Origin: Colius striatus
Taxonomy: Eukaryota; Chordata; Aves; Coliiformes; Coliidae
Assembly: GCF_028858725.1 (NCBI RefSeq)
Contig: NC_084759.1
Location: forward strand, 86,906,944 to 86,970,943
Reading direction: 5' to 3'
Length of the DNA: 64,000 nt
This document shows, piece after piece, positions 11,700 to 25,010 of this stretch; within the stretch, counting starts at the first letter, position 1; every line of letters starts with the position of its first letter. The translations under genes were made by a program, and so were the position numbers. Under the pieces are notes generated by a model. That model saw only the letters and a program-made list of their open reading frames with translations. It was not told the origin of the DNA and did not search any database.

Positions 11700-12865
11700 C
11701 CTCCCCCCCCTAGCCTTGTACAGCTAGGAGGAGAGCAGGAGGTCTGATGAAATTCTGAGGCCATCAGGCTCAACTCAACATCCAGAGAGCTATTAGAAAA
11801 AAGTGACAAAATAGTCCAGGAAGTGTTTACTAATAAAAACCCAGCATCACCCATGAACAGCCAACATGGATTTGTCAAGACAGTATATGCTAAATAATTT
11901 GATTTTATTCTTTAGTAGGACAGCTGCTTTAATGGATTAAGAAGGAATAAATAGTAGGTGTGTTATTTTGTAGTAAATGTGTCTTTTTATTCTCTCCCAC
12001 ATAAGAATATATTATTAGGGAAAATGTAGCCAATCATTCCTAATAACAGGTTATCAAAGTAGGAGGAATAAGCGGAAGAAGATGGGTGCTTTTCTACCCC
12101 AAGAGCTAATCAGGATTCGTCACAATAACTGGAATAATAGAATAAAAATGGTGCTTATAAAAACTTTTTAATGACAGCATGTTGGAAGAAGTTAAAAGCA
12201 CATTGAATGACAGGATCGTAATTTAAAATATTGAATAGGTTGGAGAAATCAACAGGAAGAAATTTCATAAAAAAAAGTAAAGTACTGTCTGTAAAACCAG
12301 GACATCAAATGCACAAATACAAAATGGGGACTAATTGTCTGTGCAGTTGTGCTGCAGAAAAAATATGGAATTACAATAAATAGGAGGCCAAGTATGATGT
12401 TATAAATAACTAAATACATCAGAGAAGGCCATGAAGGGAACAAAAGGCAGTTATGTTGGTCTGCGTGGTGTTGATTTGGCATTGAATGTAACTCTCAGCC
12501 AGGTATGATGGTGAGACAGAAAAGTAATCCTTCCTGAAGGCAGCAAGACTGAAAGAAAGCTTAGAAAATGTGATTTGTAGAAGAACTGCATTTGTTTTAT
12601 ATCCCTTGCCCAGTCTTCCCTGTAGATGTCTGTGACTGTAGTGATTTGCTGAAAAAGATAATTAACAGGCCAATATGTGACGAAGCGTAGGACAAGAAAT
12701 AATGGTCTTAATCTGAACACAGGGAGATTTAAATATTAGGAAAAAAACCCCACAAACAAACCAGTATAAGAGTAATAAAGCACTGAAGCAGATATGTTTG
12801 GAATCACCTTTGCTGGATCAATAACACAATAGATAACATCTGCCAGGCATCCAGCTAGCCTTTAG
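11700..12865 (+). mobile_element. Old, degraded CR1-type LINE (ORF2 C-terminal part)
   Basis: Patchy but collinear similarity to the end of a CR1 reverse-transcriptase ORF can be read on the plus strand in shifting frames. A stretch near 11866-11881 reads QHGFVK-like, one at about 12660-12720 reads RRTRNNGLNLNTGRF, and one at about 12770-12800 resembles the segment before the usual HWN-type motif. Many stops and frameshifts separate them. The order matches that of intact CR1 copies, so this is probably one ancient insertion, older than the other CR1 copies in the window. The subfamily cannot be named from sight. Confidence 0.55.
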
Positions 12866-14149
12866 AGAGGAGGAGGTATTAAATTGTCTCTTGAGATAGT
12901 TTTAGACTTACTTACATTTATTCATCTTCCATAGTTAAGTGGTTATTTTTTCCCTTTTTTTCTAACAGCTTCACCTTTTTTTTCTAATTTCAATAACCAA
13001 AATTATCAATATTTTTCCTTTCTTTCTTGAAAGTGACTAATATTACTGATTTCACAAGACCAATGCTAACTTGTAACAAGGAGCCAGTACACTTTTATTC
13101 AAGGGACAGTTAGTTACCTGATAACATTGCTTAATTCTTTAATTTTACTGTTAATTGTAAACTGGAAAATGCAAATGGATTGGCAGTTCTGTGAATTGTA
13201 ATAGGAAATGTGAAAAGTGATGAAAGAGATGATCCAGAAATACAATCCTAAATTTGAAAGAGCTGTAGGCTTTCATCATTCAAATGCAGAACAGAAGCTC
13301 TTAAAAAGACAGAATAAACAGAGCAGTTCAAATCATTTGTTGATTAGAAAGCAAGTATTTGAAGAGGATTTAGAATACGGGAGAGGTGACAGACTGTTCA
13401 GGCTGTGCAGATCCTCCACTGTTTGAGCAGAGGCAGTACAATTTGTGAATAGCAATGCAGCTAAAACAGTGTACCTCCTCTCTTACTTTTCCCTTTAAAC
13501 TTTTGTAAACATTTTAAACCTTGACATCTACCTTAAATTGTTGAATGTAAAATCAGTGGAATTCTGGTACTTAATTTTTCTGACTTAGTTCCTAAGCTAC
13601 ATGTTATATGATGCTGGAGGAAGGATCAGCATGTGCTGTTCTTGTTCTTGCTCTCTTCCTACACACTCATCGCTGGGTACCATGGGGAATGGAGAGGTGG
13701 ATTAGACAGGTTCTGGGGCTAATCTATATAGCAGGTTTTGTGTTGGATAGATCAGGGATCTTTAACCCCAGCAGAGGTTTAATGATTTGCTTTTTGGGTT
13801 TTTTTCTGTGTTGTTTTAATGTTAACTGCAGTGACTTGCTAGAACTTTGAAGAGCTGAATGCCCACTCAACAATTGTTTAAAAGATCTCAGTGAATTGTC
13901 AGAGACATTGCTATTTCCATAGCTAATGGTCTGCCAAAGCAGATTCTGTATTTTTTTGAATCTGTGAGGGTACTGGAAAATCCCATTGGGATCATCAGTG
14001 GGAACAGGAGTACATCACTGAGCTGGTGCAAGAAGCTAAGCCTAGCTCCAGGGAACAAAGCATGGAACTGGAATTGCTGCCACTGCATCCACATGGTGCT
14101 GCCTTCAGTCCGTTCATCTGCTTAGAGCAGGGTGCTTTCTCAATCCTGA
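12866..14149. other. Intergenic, nothing recognised
   Basis: AT-rich unique-looking sequence. An open frame at 13217-13426 is polar and without a recognisable domain. No splice-flanked coding signal was seen. Confidence 0.5.
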
Positions 14150-14693
14150 ACAGGAGTGGATGCATTGCAAGTCCCCCTCTACTCTCCCCTCGTGAGGCCA
14201 CATCTGTAGAACTGTGTCCAGTTCTGGGCTCCCCAGCTCAAGGGAGACAGGAAGCTTCTGGAGAGTCCAGCAGAGGGCTACCAAGGTGATCAGGGGACTG
14301 GAGCATTTCTCTTAGGAGGAAAAGTTTAGCCTGGAGAAGAGAAGACTGAGGGGGGGACCTTATCAGTACTTCTAAATACCTAAAGGGCAAATGTCAAGAG
14401 GATGGGGTGAATCTTTTTTCTCTAGTGTCCAGCAACAGGTCCAGAGGTAACAGACGCAAGCTGGAATACAGGTAGTTCTGCTTGAACATGAGGGAAAACT
14501 GTTGTGAGGGTGAGGAAGCCCTAGCACAGGCTGCTCAGGGAGGGTGTGGAGTCTCCTTCTCTGGAGGTTTTCAGACCCACCTGGACACGTTCCTGTGTGA
14601 CCTGATCGAGGTGAACTTGCTTTAGCATGGGGGTTGGACTGGATGATTATCTAGAGGTCCCTTCCAACCCTGACCATTCTGTGAGTCTGTGAT
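14150..14693 (+). mobile_element. CR1 LINE, 5'-truncated, full 3' end
   Basis: From GTGAGGCCACATCTG through CCAGTTCTGGGCTCCCCAG to GGTCCCTTCCAACCC and ATTCTGTGAGTCTGTGATT, this is the CR1 ORF2 C-terminus plus the short 3' UTR with its octamer tail. The frame is broken by indels, so no protein is made. Truncation upstream is typical of LINE insertion. Confidence 0.9.
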
Positions 14694-15480
14694 TACTTAA
14701 AGACTGATTTGATTTGTCAGATGAGCTTTGCGATACAACAACAAACACAGCTGATTTTAGGATTAACCTTGACCTGCTGCCACTATTAAATGCCCCAAAT
14801 ATTTATTGTCTACATTCAGTATTTATTTAAAAATTACATCAAGGCAGAATAATTTTCCAGTGCTAGTAAATTTCCATAGCACCCACTGTAGTGGTTTACT
14901 CACTTAAATGATCCAAAACGTTAACGTTAGTGTTATGACATCTGCTAAATGAATACATAGGAAGCATTACTTCTGTTTCACAACATTTTGGAATTTTATA
15001 ATATTATTTTCTGTAAGCATAGCTTACATAGTGTGTTTGAAATGAGACTGAAGCAACAATATTTTATTACTTACTCACATTAGATTTATTTTCTGACTAT
15101 AAATAATTCTTTGATTTTTAAAATGCACAATAAAACTACAATTTGTTAAAGAAATTATCTAAAAAAATTTCTTCAAAGGAACAAACTAAAAGTACATGCT
15201 TGCTTGCACTATGCACTAAGTGATGCTTTATGTGCTGTTTGTCTGTGAAAGTACACTAGAATGAGCTGTAGAAGGAATAACAATGAATTCCTTTCTTAAT
15301 GTATTGATATGAAAAATGTTCTAATTTTTATATATCATTTGATAGTACTGCTGCTAGTTGCTTAGGAGTTTCAATTGCAAGACTCAGTTTAATAATCACT
15401 GAGAATGTTTCCAAACTTCAGCTATTTGGTCAAGAACTATGTCATTTGTTGCTTCATGTTTAATATTTTTAGAGGATTAG
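14694..15480. other. Intergenic, nothing recognised
   Basis: AT-rich sequence lacking recognisable exons or repeats. Confidence 0.5.
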
Positions 15481-15481
15481 T

Positions 15482-15545
15482 AACTGGCGCTAGGGAAAGA
15501 ACAACTGGTGCTAGGGAAAGAACAACACACAGCTGACACAGCTGA
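15482..15545. repeat. Short tandem repeats (21-bp unit x2, then 9-bp unit x2)
   Basis: A 21-base unit occurs at 15482-15502 and again at 15503-15523 with one base difference (GGCGC versus GGTGC). It is followed by two copies of a 9-base ACACAGCTG unit. The near identity suggests a recent local duplication. It lies just left of the LTR-like element. Confidence 0.9.
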
Positions 15546-15610
15546 CTTCCCATTTTGTTTCCTCCCACACTGGCAGAGAGGTTCAAAATAATGGTACAAA
15601 TATTCTATAG

Positions 15611-16632
15611 TGGGTTTACGTGGCAAGGTGCTGGCAGTGGTTGCAGAGCTGCAGGAGTAGCCTCTGTGAGAAGACACCAAGAGCTGTCCCCATGCAAGAT
15701 ACAGCTGGTTCCAGTTTGCTCCAAAACAGATATGACACTTCACACAGCTGAGCCCATCAGCCAAGCTAGTGGTGTTTCTAACATATTTAAGAAGGGTAGA
15801 AAACACTGTGCAGCAGCTGTGAGAGAGAGGACTGAGAAAAAATGTGAGAGAAACAGCCCTACAGACACCAATGTCAGTGAAGAAGGAGGGGAGGAGGTGC
15901 CCCAGGCACCACAGCAGAGATTCCCCTGCAGCCTGTGCTGCAGCCCTTGGTGAGGCCCTGTCCCTGCAGCCGTGGAGGCAATGGGTGAGCATAGATCCAC
16001 CTGGAGCCTGGGGAGGACCCTATGCCGGAGAAGGTGGGAATGCCCTGGTGAAAGCTGCAGTTCATGGAGAGTCCATGCAGCAGCAAGCTCCCGGCAGGAG
16101 CTGTGGTTAGTGGAGAAAAAAAAGGCTGCACTCCCTGGAAAAGGACCCACCCTAGAGCAGTTAAGAAACTGGAGCCTCTGGGAGGGACCTATGTTGAAGA
16201 AGTTCATGAAGAATTGTACCCCGTGGAAGGGATCCCACACTGGAGTAAGGGAGGAAGCAGCATAGAGGAACTGTTACGGACTGACTGAAGCCCCTGTTCC
16301 TCACCCTCCTGCAGTGCTCAGTGGGGAGGATGTAGAAGAGTTGGGAACACAGAAGTGAAGTCTGGAAAGAACAGAGGGTTAGAGGAAAGGTAGTTTTAGT
16401 TTTGTCCTTGTTTCTCATCATCCTACTCTATTTTTAACTGGCAATAGATTAATATTCCTCAAGTTGAATCTGTTTTTCCCATGACAGTAGTTGGTGAGGG
16501 ATCATCCTGTCTTTATCATCCTGTCTAGACTGGAGAGCTTTTCCATATAAATTCCCCTCCCTGCCCTGGGGAGGGGGAGTGATGGAGAGACTGGATAGCA
16601 GTCCAGCAGCCAGCCAGGGTCAGCCCAGCACA
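15611..16632 (+). mobile_element. LTR-like element (probable solitary avian endogenous retroviral LTR)
   Basis: A GC-richer block of about 1.02 kb begins TGGGTTTACGTGGCAAGG and ends CAGCCCAGCACA, giving TG...CA borders. It has a TATA-like TATTTAAG at 15784-15791, an AATAGA-type poly(A)-like region near 16442, and internal degenerate ~50-60 bp modules (about 15960-16250) of the form CCGTGG..GG.CCCACACTGGAG. I recognise this module pattern from long LTRs of bird endogenous retroviruses. No gag, pol or env sequence is present, so it is a solitary LTR. A clean target-site duplication is not evident; only CTAT is shared by the flanks (15605-15608 and 16634-16637). Open frames inside it on both strands are therefore not host genes. 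The family name is left open. Confidence 0.55.
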
Positions 16633-19600
16633 CCTATCAGCCACAGATTATGGAAGTCAGGACTCCTTACATACATCTCAAAGTGACACATTTCTCTGAG
16701 CCACTGGCTGTACTTTGTAAGTGCTACAGAACAACTGTCAGCATGGTTTTATTCAGTGATACTCGGCAATTAGAGACACAACAAAGGCAGGAATGTGGAA
16801 GGTATAATTTGAGTATTGTCTTTCTTAGAGCAGGAGAGAAAGATACATGTGCTGTTTACCATTGTTCCACTTAAGTAATTTTTCTCATTATTTGATAAAC
16901 ACAAAACAGGAACAGCAGGAATAGCAGAAGAGCAGAATGATGAAGCAAAGATGTAGCACAGATGATATGGCTGGGTATTCTCCATCCTATGTCTGTTTTC
17001 CCTTCTTCTGAAAGTGATGCCTTTGTTACAGTGAGATAAGGAAATGATACTGTATCTAACCAGTCAAAGGCGAGGGACACTATATTTAGGACATATTACT
17101 AATTTTTTACATCTATTATAAAACATTATTCTGAATTAATGTAGTGTGGAACAATTATAGCTGAAACCTTGAATTTAGAAATTCAATATATAGTTGTGTG
17201 TGAGTGGACCAAGTAGGTCAAAGGATCATTATAGAAATGTTAGCAAAACAATGTGCAAGGCAATTTGATCTGAACTGCTAGTGATTAAAATTTATAAAGA
17301 AATACTTTAAAGCAAATTAGTTACAAGAGTTTATTCACCTTTTTTTTTTTTTTAACAAACAGAAAATGGCTGGATTCAGTTTAGTATGGTTCCAGGTCTG
17401 TTTATTAAAAATTGTTTCTAACACTTCCTCCTACAAATCAAAATTCACCACAGATGGTTCATGAACAATATGTGATCTCTATATTGAAATTCTCTACTGC
17501 AATTTCATTTACTTAGGTACATGGATAACCCTCAAAGTCAGAGAACTAGAAATAAAGAATTAGTACAGCTCTTCCTATGAGGGCTCATAAATCTGAATGA
17601 ATTCTGAGACGACTATTTTATTTGTTGAGATTGCTGAAAATGGTAATGGGTGGTAAAGAAAATGCCCTCCAGAGAGCTTATTGGGTAAACATCAGAGTGT
17701 ACCAAGGCTGCCTGGTCACGTTTCCAACTCTTCACTTGTTCATGTTAAATGACATTAAATAATACCATAAAATGCATGTAATATGGTGTTGTTTCAAATA
17801 TTATTCAGGCAGTCATCACAATGCTGCTGTAAGATTATAAATTATGAGAGCTTGTGTCCAAAAACTCCTACAACATGCATGCTTGAAGACGCCAGGTTTT
17901 GTGATGTATAAACATTTAAGTAAAAATAAGAACTGTTTAAAAAAATATTTGCTTAAAACCATCTAGTCCATGAATTTTATTATTGTGTACTATGCCCAAA
18001 AACCTTTTAATCTCAGCCTTTTATAGTTTAGAAATGGTGCGGTATCACTGCTAAAAGCAGACACACTGCTGTCCTGAATGCAAGACCTTAATTGCATGAA
18101 AGTTAAATAAAACATGTGGTTCTTTACCATGACAAGACCACTTATCTTTCAAGCTATTATTTGCTTTACTGAGATGAAAATAACCATTATGGGACTGGGA
18201 TGTGCTCCTGACGTTCCCAATACACCTGATATAAAACGCCATACCACTAGATGATGAATTAAAAACTGGCAAGACTGTTACACAGATGCATTTACACTTT
18301 GGTGATCTTACCTTTTTCGCTTGTTTGGAAAAAAAAAAAAAAAGAAAGCCCAAACACCTATTACTGTTAAGGTGGAGAGACCACAACACAGCTGAACTGA
18401 CGTGAAGACCTAGTGCCAGCATATGGAGTGGTCCAGCCTCTACTGAGTAACTTTCTGCTAGTTTCCTGCACAGGTTTGCTAAGAGGTTGAACAGGTAGCA
18501 CAGCAACAGAGAGGGTAGGACATAATTGAGTAATAGAGAAAAAAGTAGTAAACAGCGGATTTCATCTTTGAGTGCCTGCAGAATTAGACAAATGTAGCTT
18601 TCTAACCAAACACGAAGTCACTTTCCCCAAGTATCAAAAGATTTTTTAAAATAATCTCTTTTATATAGTAATTGGTTATCTATACCTGTACTAGGCTGAG
18701 CTACTCATAGGCAGCAAGAAATTCTCTGTCACAGTCCTGGTTTAAGGCAATGAACATTTATTCCAGCTAAAAGGGAAGAGACATTGAACATCCCTTTTCA
18801 TCATTCTGGCTGAAACAATAAAAAAATATTGTCCAGAGTACTATCCAACAGAAAAGCATGAAAATAAACTCATAAGGGTTTCTCTGAATGGGAGATACAG
18901 AGACTAGCAGTCGTCTACTAGGGAGGAATAGGCAGAAAAGAGATGTGATTTTGCCCTAAGAACTCTAAGAAGCAGAGGTTATTCTGGAAAATGTGTTTTC
19001 TACAAAGAGAAAACTTGATGTCTGCATAGAAAGTGCCTATAGGAAGTACAATCTTTCTGTAGTGTTCAAGGAAACACAGCAGTGCTGTAAGTCAGTTAAA
19101 CCATGTTGAAGAAACACTTAATTCAAGATGACAGCTTTTCTCCCAGCAAAAATTACCTCATAAGGCTACAACTGTGCACAAGTGCTTTGAGCAAAACAGA
19201 ATGCAAATGAAAGACAGACAAGTTAGTCACTCTTGCCATGTCACTGAGTTTTCCAAAGGGTGAAAAATTCTTTTAGAAAATAAATGGAAGAATTTTTTGT
19301 TGTGAACATCTAGGGTTGCTGGTTTAGTTATTTTCCCAAACCCTTTTTCAAATGCAGAATGCTGCTTCTCACTTCCTAAGCATTTTTTCTTGTCAAGGAC
19401 AAGTTGAACCAATTTATTTGAGCTAAAATGCCCTTTCAGTTTCTGACCGGAATGGAAAGCTTTGGTGTATAAAGCTTGCTTTAAATGGTTGGTATTTGTG
19501 TTAATAAATATTTTTTCTTGCAGCAGAATACTTCCACAGATTAAAGAAAATTTGAGGATCAATGAGTTGGTGTACTATGTAAATTCAGTGCATGAACCTT

Positions 19601-22600
19601 GTGGTTTTATAGACTCATATTCTGGTTGGCATATATCAAAGTGATACAGTGAGTCAAGATGATGCAAAGACATTGGTGAAATATCTTGTCCCTAGAGTAG
19701 TTCAGTGACAACAAATGGAAGAGGAGGAAGAGTTTTGCTTGAAACCCTGTCAATTTTTGCATGCTACATATTATTGACAGGCTCTAAGGGTCACGCATTT
19801 TTAGCCAAAGTAACTATAGTTATCTTGTAGAGTTTTATGGAGTTCGGTTAGAAGAAATGGCATAACTCTTCACAGCTCCAGCAAAAGTTAAGTGTGAGAA
19901 AAAAAATAATGAACTAGGAGAAGACAGTTTCTGCTCATTCTCTATTATGTGGAATTTTAGGAGTGTGTTTGTTTTTTCCTTTGCATCTTCTAAAATGTCC
20001 TAAATCTTGTCAGTTGACAATGCTAGACAAACACTAACATTTAGGATACTTGAGCTAGCTTCTTGATGAACCTCACAAATTTATATATAGCAAATCAACT
20101 GTTTCCATGAAATGTTTCCGCACTTTGTAGAAGCCATTGAAATTCTTTGCAATAAAACATTTGTGTAAAATACAGGTATTTTACTGATGGATTTCTAATT
20201 GATGGAACTGTAGTAAAGATAGAACTGAAGTAAAACAGTAATTCTAAAAGGTACCTTAGTACATTTAGGATGAAATTTTATACTGTGTTCTCAGCTTATG
20301 CTTTGCAGGTGCATCATACATGTGCAAGTTCTTTTAATGGTTTCTTCAGTATTGCCTCAAGGAACACTTCTCAACGTCCTACTGTGGAACACAAGACACT
20401 GGGGTGTTAACTGAACATTTCTTTATGCAGCATTTCATTCTACAGTTCTTACGCACTATGCATAGCTCTCTCTTGTGCAAAGAACGCCATAGCTGACACC
20501 AAAATAATTGTCTAAGTAAATAGTACACACTGTAATGGGAGCTGTAAGAGTATTCCCTTTGCTTGCATTCTAGGCAGTGATTCAAATATTGGCTTGATGT
20601 AGCACAGTGGGGTGTCAATAAGAGCATCCTCTTATTCTTTTTAGTTTAAATGTGTGAAAGAAAAAACAGGAGCAAGTAAATAGATTTCTTGGTTTATGAT
20701 GCGAGAAAAAGAGGTACAAATATATTGCTTCATTTGCTATATCTCTAAGTCTGCTTTTAACTTCTTTAAAAAGAACAGCAGACACTGTAGTTACTCTGAA
20801 AACCTTTTGTAATTACCTGCTTTTCTAAATCTTTTCACTGGCTGAAACAGAAATGGCTTTGTCTCAGAACATTTCCCAGTTTTCATTTCTAAGCTTGTGA
20901 CAGAATTTTCCTGTTCATGTAGCAAGTGGCGTTAAAATGTCCCTTAAATAATTGCCTTTTCAAAATGTTGTCCTCTTGTACAAGAGAAGGCTTCTTTCTT
21001 CTTGTATAACATTTTCTTCATCTTCATTCTTCTTTTGACACTTGTTCAGTATAGAGAGGGAGAGAATTCTAAGATGACAGTAAATAACTGGAATGAAGCT
21101 TGAAAAATATTAATATTCTCTCAGAGGTAAGTTTCTTGGCTTTATAAAAAGAAAACCTCTTATTTTCACATAAGTAAAAATGGTGGGGCAAGTAAGCAAG
21201 CTTGGGAACAAGAACCTCTGACTCACAGCCCTATAGTATCGTTATAAATACAGAAAGCAAGTCCTAAGAGATGCAAGTGGGCCCTGGTCCCATGGCTACT
21301 TGGTTGCACTGAGCTCGTGAACATTTATAGCACACACTGAAAAAAACCATATTTGACAGAGTTATGTCAAATTCCAGTGAACCCTGTATGTCACACACTC
21401 AGCAAGCAGGAATTGTGAAGGAAGTGAAATTAATTAAGTTTTAATAAAATTAAAACAGCAGGCATAATAACATTGGTTGAACAAATCTCTCTTCTTTCAA
21501 GAAGGGAAGCTGAATGAGGTGATGAATACTTTAAAGAAACGTTGTGATGATATCACTTCTGCAGCAGTTACTATATTGCTTCTTGAAATGTTATTTTGCC
21601 TTATTATTCAGTATGCATTAAAACAGTCTTTTTTTCTAAAACATAAATTTGACTTTTTTCCCCTTTTAACTGGCAGTGGAGAGAAGCACATCAGCATCAC
21701 AAGCCACATTAAAATTTGAACAGGGAGCCTTTTTAAAGAACTGCCAAAAATTTCTTCATTTAAAATGCAGAACATACAGGAACTCAAACCACTAAAAAAA
21801 ATTACACAGAAATAGGACGCTTCAATAGAAGTAGCTTCCATTACTTTCTGACCAATGGAAGATATTGATGAAGTCTCATTTTTTTTAATGAAGACCTCCA
21901 TCAAATGACAGCTCAAAACCTTGAGTACTGAGAGTTAGTAGAGTTTGCACACTCCTCTCTCTCCATAATTGCTGCAATAATACTTTTTGAAAATACATAC
22001 TTGCATATCTAAGCTTCCTTGACAAAGATCTCTTTTAAACTTTTGTTCTCAAATTCTGCTTCTAGCACCATGTAATTTACGAGTAAAATATCAATAATTA
22101 TCCCACAGCATTTTTCACTTTTAACATCTCTGGGTGTTTATTATAAAAAAAACCCCTCTTCTATTTCATGCTGCATGACTTCTTAATCAAAACCTTTTAG
22201 TTTAGCAATCTGCATCAATAACCTAGTTTTCTGGCATTTATTGGTAGATTACACTAAGGTGAGGAGAAATAAAATCGTGAAAAGCACTCTGTAATGCTAC
22301 CTGAAATGAAAGCAACCTAGGTTTTGTTTATTAACATCATTGAACTGAGGTCTGTTTAATTTGTGCAAATTCTCCACATTCAGCAGATGTTATGGTTGTG
22401 TGAACCAGTGTATCAATAAATGTTTAAGTTCCTTGATTTCCAGCGTGTGGAGTTAGCAGTTCTTTATCGAAAGAAGAAACTAAACTGGAAAAACTGTGTC
22501 CCAGAGGACAAGAGCAATGCCATAGCACTCTGAAAAGGGCCGTGAGTACTATGAGTCATTCCTAATAAAGCCGCATCCTGAGCCGATAGAGGGGTAATTC

Positions 22601-24040
22601 TTTACAGTGAGGCAAGTGTTCCTGATGGAGATTGAAATTAGCAAAGAAATAATAGCAATAATAGCAAACTTTGTTCTAAACAGGTCATAAATTTCTGTAA
22701 TTCTGATTTATAAAGCCTTTGTTCCATGTGGCCTGTTATGGATCACAAAAGGTGCTTAATAAATATGGGGCAGCTATGGGACAGTGGTGCTAAAATAACA
22801 TGGAGGCCTAGTTTCTAAGAGTGGCTGCTTTCTATCCCAACATCTGTGATGTTTCTCAGAAATTCTCCTTGTACATGGGTATCCTGGTTGGTAACGCTCT
22901 ATCTGAGCTCTCTGGCTGCTGTGCAAAGGGATATTAGCCCTTCCTTTCACCAGCTCCCCAAGCATCTCTAAGGTGAAACTGTAAAAAACCCACATCAATC
23001 TGAAGCTGTTGTTTTAGCACTTAATATTAAACCGTGCATTATAGAATATATTCACCTATGTGTCTTTTTTTGCTAACGATTCACACTGTAATAGAGATCA
23101 ACATGTTATTCTGTTAATTACAGGCAAAAGATATATTTGAGCACTTCACGTAGAACAAATCCCTTCAGTAGCTTTTCCTGGACAATGCAAAGAGCAATAG
23201 TGTGAGTATAACAAGTAGCAATGTGAAATTAGCCTTCAAAAGGGTTGTATTTCTATACCAACCAAGTAAACATTGTACCTCCTAAGTATAGACTTCCCAA
23301 TGTATGCATCCTTTGGAATAATACAAACACTGTAGCTTGTAAAAAATGCAACACTGGGAATGAGAAAGTAACAAGTATGCTATTGTGCGTAAACTGCAAT
23401 TTTTATGCTAAAATTTTCTGTGTGAAAGCAGAGCAAGAGATTTTCGTTGCATGAATCAGAATTTTCTGAAAGTGGTACAATTAGGTCAGTTTTTAAGTCA
23501 GTTACAGCTGTGAAACAGAAAAGCTTTTAAGTATTTTCATGTGGCCTCTCTCTGTTTACTGCACTAGTTTCAAACTCATATTTTAATATGTTGGAAAATA
23601 CTCATAAATGCTAAATTAGTTTCCTTGTCTTTTTTAGATGTGTGTGCCATGAGAGCTCTTCAGGTGCCCGGAGATGCCTATGAGCATGAATGAATCATTC
23701 AATTCATCTGAATGAATCAAGATGCTGTTTTGCTTGGTTACTTTTACCATTTGGAATATTTTCTGATACTTGCAGTTGTTTGATCAATCTAGCTCAGTTG
23801 AACTATAAAAGTGATGGGCATAAAGCTTAAGAACTATTGTATATAGCTATAACAAGAAGCGCCTTTTAGTGCATGGTTAAATACTCTTTCACCTTTTGGA
23901 CACTTCCTTCACCCACTGCACAGAAGAGATACAGGTATTGTTTATTAATTATTGAAAAATCTAAAACATGTAAAGTAAACACTTTTTTCTTCCCCTCTTC
24001 CAAGCCCTTTCTGAAAAATCACTGCCTCGCTTCCTGAGCT
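16633..24040. other. Gene-free stretch between DYNLT3 and the SYTL5 CpG island
   Basis: About 7.4 kb of AT-rich sequence. It contains poly(T) tracts (for example 17341-17353), a poly(A) run at 18331-18343 and scattered short open frames, none with a recognisable domain or splice-flanked conserved motif. No RNA gene was recognised. Confidence 0.5.
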
Positions 24041-25010
24041 GCTGGACCCTCGCAACTAAACCACCGCTGGGGAGATGACGGTCAGGGGAAGTGCAGCCAG
24101 GAGCGCTGCGCTCCCTTCCCCCGGGCGAGACGCACATCCTTCCCTGGCCCCGTCGGAAGGGGAGACCTGCGCCGACCCACATCGGGACCCAGTGCACCAA
24201 GAGGGAGCCGCAGGTAGCGGGGCTACCGCGGAGTCGCTCCACCCCGTTCCCCGTCCGGCGGCCCTGGCTCCCGCCCCGCTGCCCGGCCCCGTGCCCGCCG
24301 CTCCCCGCCGGTGAGTGGCGGCGCGGGGAGGCTGCTGGAGGAGCGGCCGCCGGGCTTTGCCCAGCAGCAGCAGCCGCCGCCGCTGCCGGAGAGGTGCGGG
24401 GAAGCCCGGCCGCGGGGTGGCGGAGGCGGCTCCGCTCCCGGCGGGGAGCCCTCCCTGGGCGCGGCGGGTGCCCTCGGCCGTGGGAGGAGAGCGGAGCTGC
24501 GGGCGGGGAAGGAAGGGGCGAGGCTGTCTGACGCAGGGCTGCACCTGCGGGCACCAGTGAGAGTCTGCCTGAACCCCAAGCGTGCCTGTGTGTGTGAGGG
24601 CGTGAGCGAGCGAGTGAGTGTGGGGCTGTTGCAGGCTCAGCGTGGCGTGTGCGCTTCGTGCTTCAGCCGGGAGGCACACCGAACCCCGCGGCGGTGGGAG
24701 CGGGACTTCACCTCCCAGCTCCATCGAGTCGCCGAGTTGACATCAGCAGCCCTCAGCTGCCTCGTTGGCAGGGGTGCTGCTCGCTCTATGTGTTTTCTTC
24801 TCCTGACAAGATTCCTGGTAAGCCCATCTTTCTTGATAAGAAGCTGTCAGGGGCACCTTTGTTTCTCCAAGAAAAGAACTGGAGGGAGCAGAGGAGGAGG
24901 AGGGAGCCCGCTGCGCGGTCCCGGCCGAGAGCGGGTACCACTCGCCCGGCCCCGGGAGCGGCGGCTGCGGCAGCCCGGTTCTCCCCCGGCCGAAAGCGGG
25001 TGTTGCTGGC
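24040..25010 (+). promoter_or_regulatory. SYTL5: CpG island, probable SYTL5 promoter and 5' non-coding exon
   Basis: A sharply bounded GC/CpG-rich block stands in AT-rich surroundings. It holds a CAG/CCG trinucleotide run at about 24363-24390 and plus-strand splice donors: CCG|GTGAGT with GT at 24311, and CTG|GTAAGC with GT at 24818. A further donor, CAA|GTGAGT with GT at 25200, lies just beyond it. The next gene downstream on the plus strand is SYTL5, whose start exon at 50126 has an upstream in-frame stop and therefore needs a non-coding 5' exon. This island is the best candidate. No TATA box was seen. The assignment to SYTL5 is inference; a separate divergent non-coding transcript could also start here. 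Confidence 0.6.

Noticed and set aside
15477-16288. Cluster of overlapping open frames up to 171 codons
   Set aside because: They fall in the LTR-like element and its adjoining tandem repeats, in many frames on both strands. No conserved retroviral protein motif is visible.
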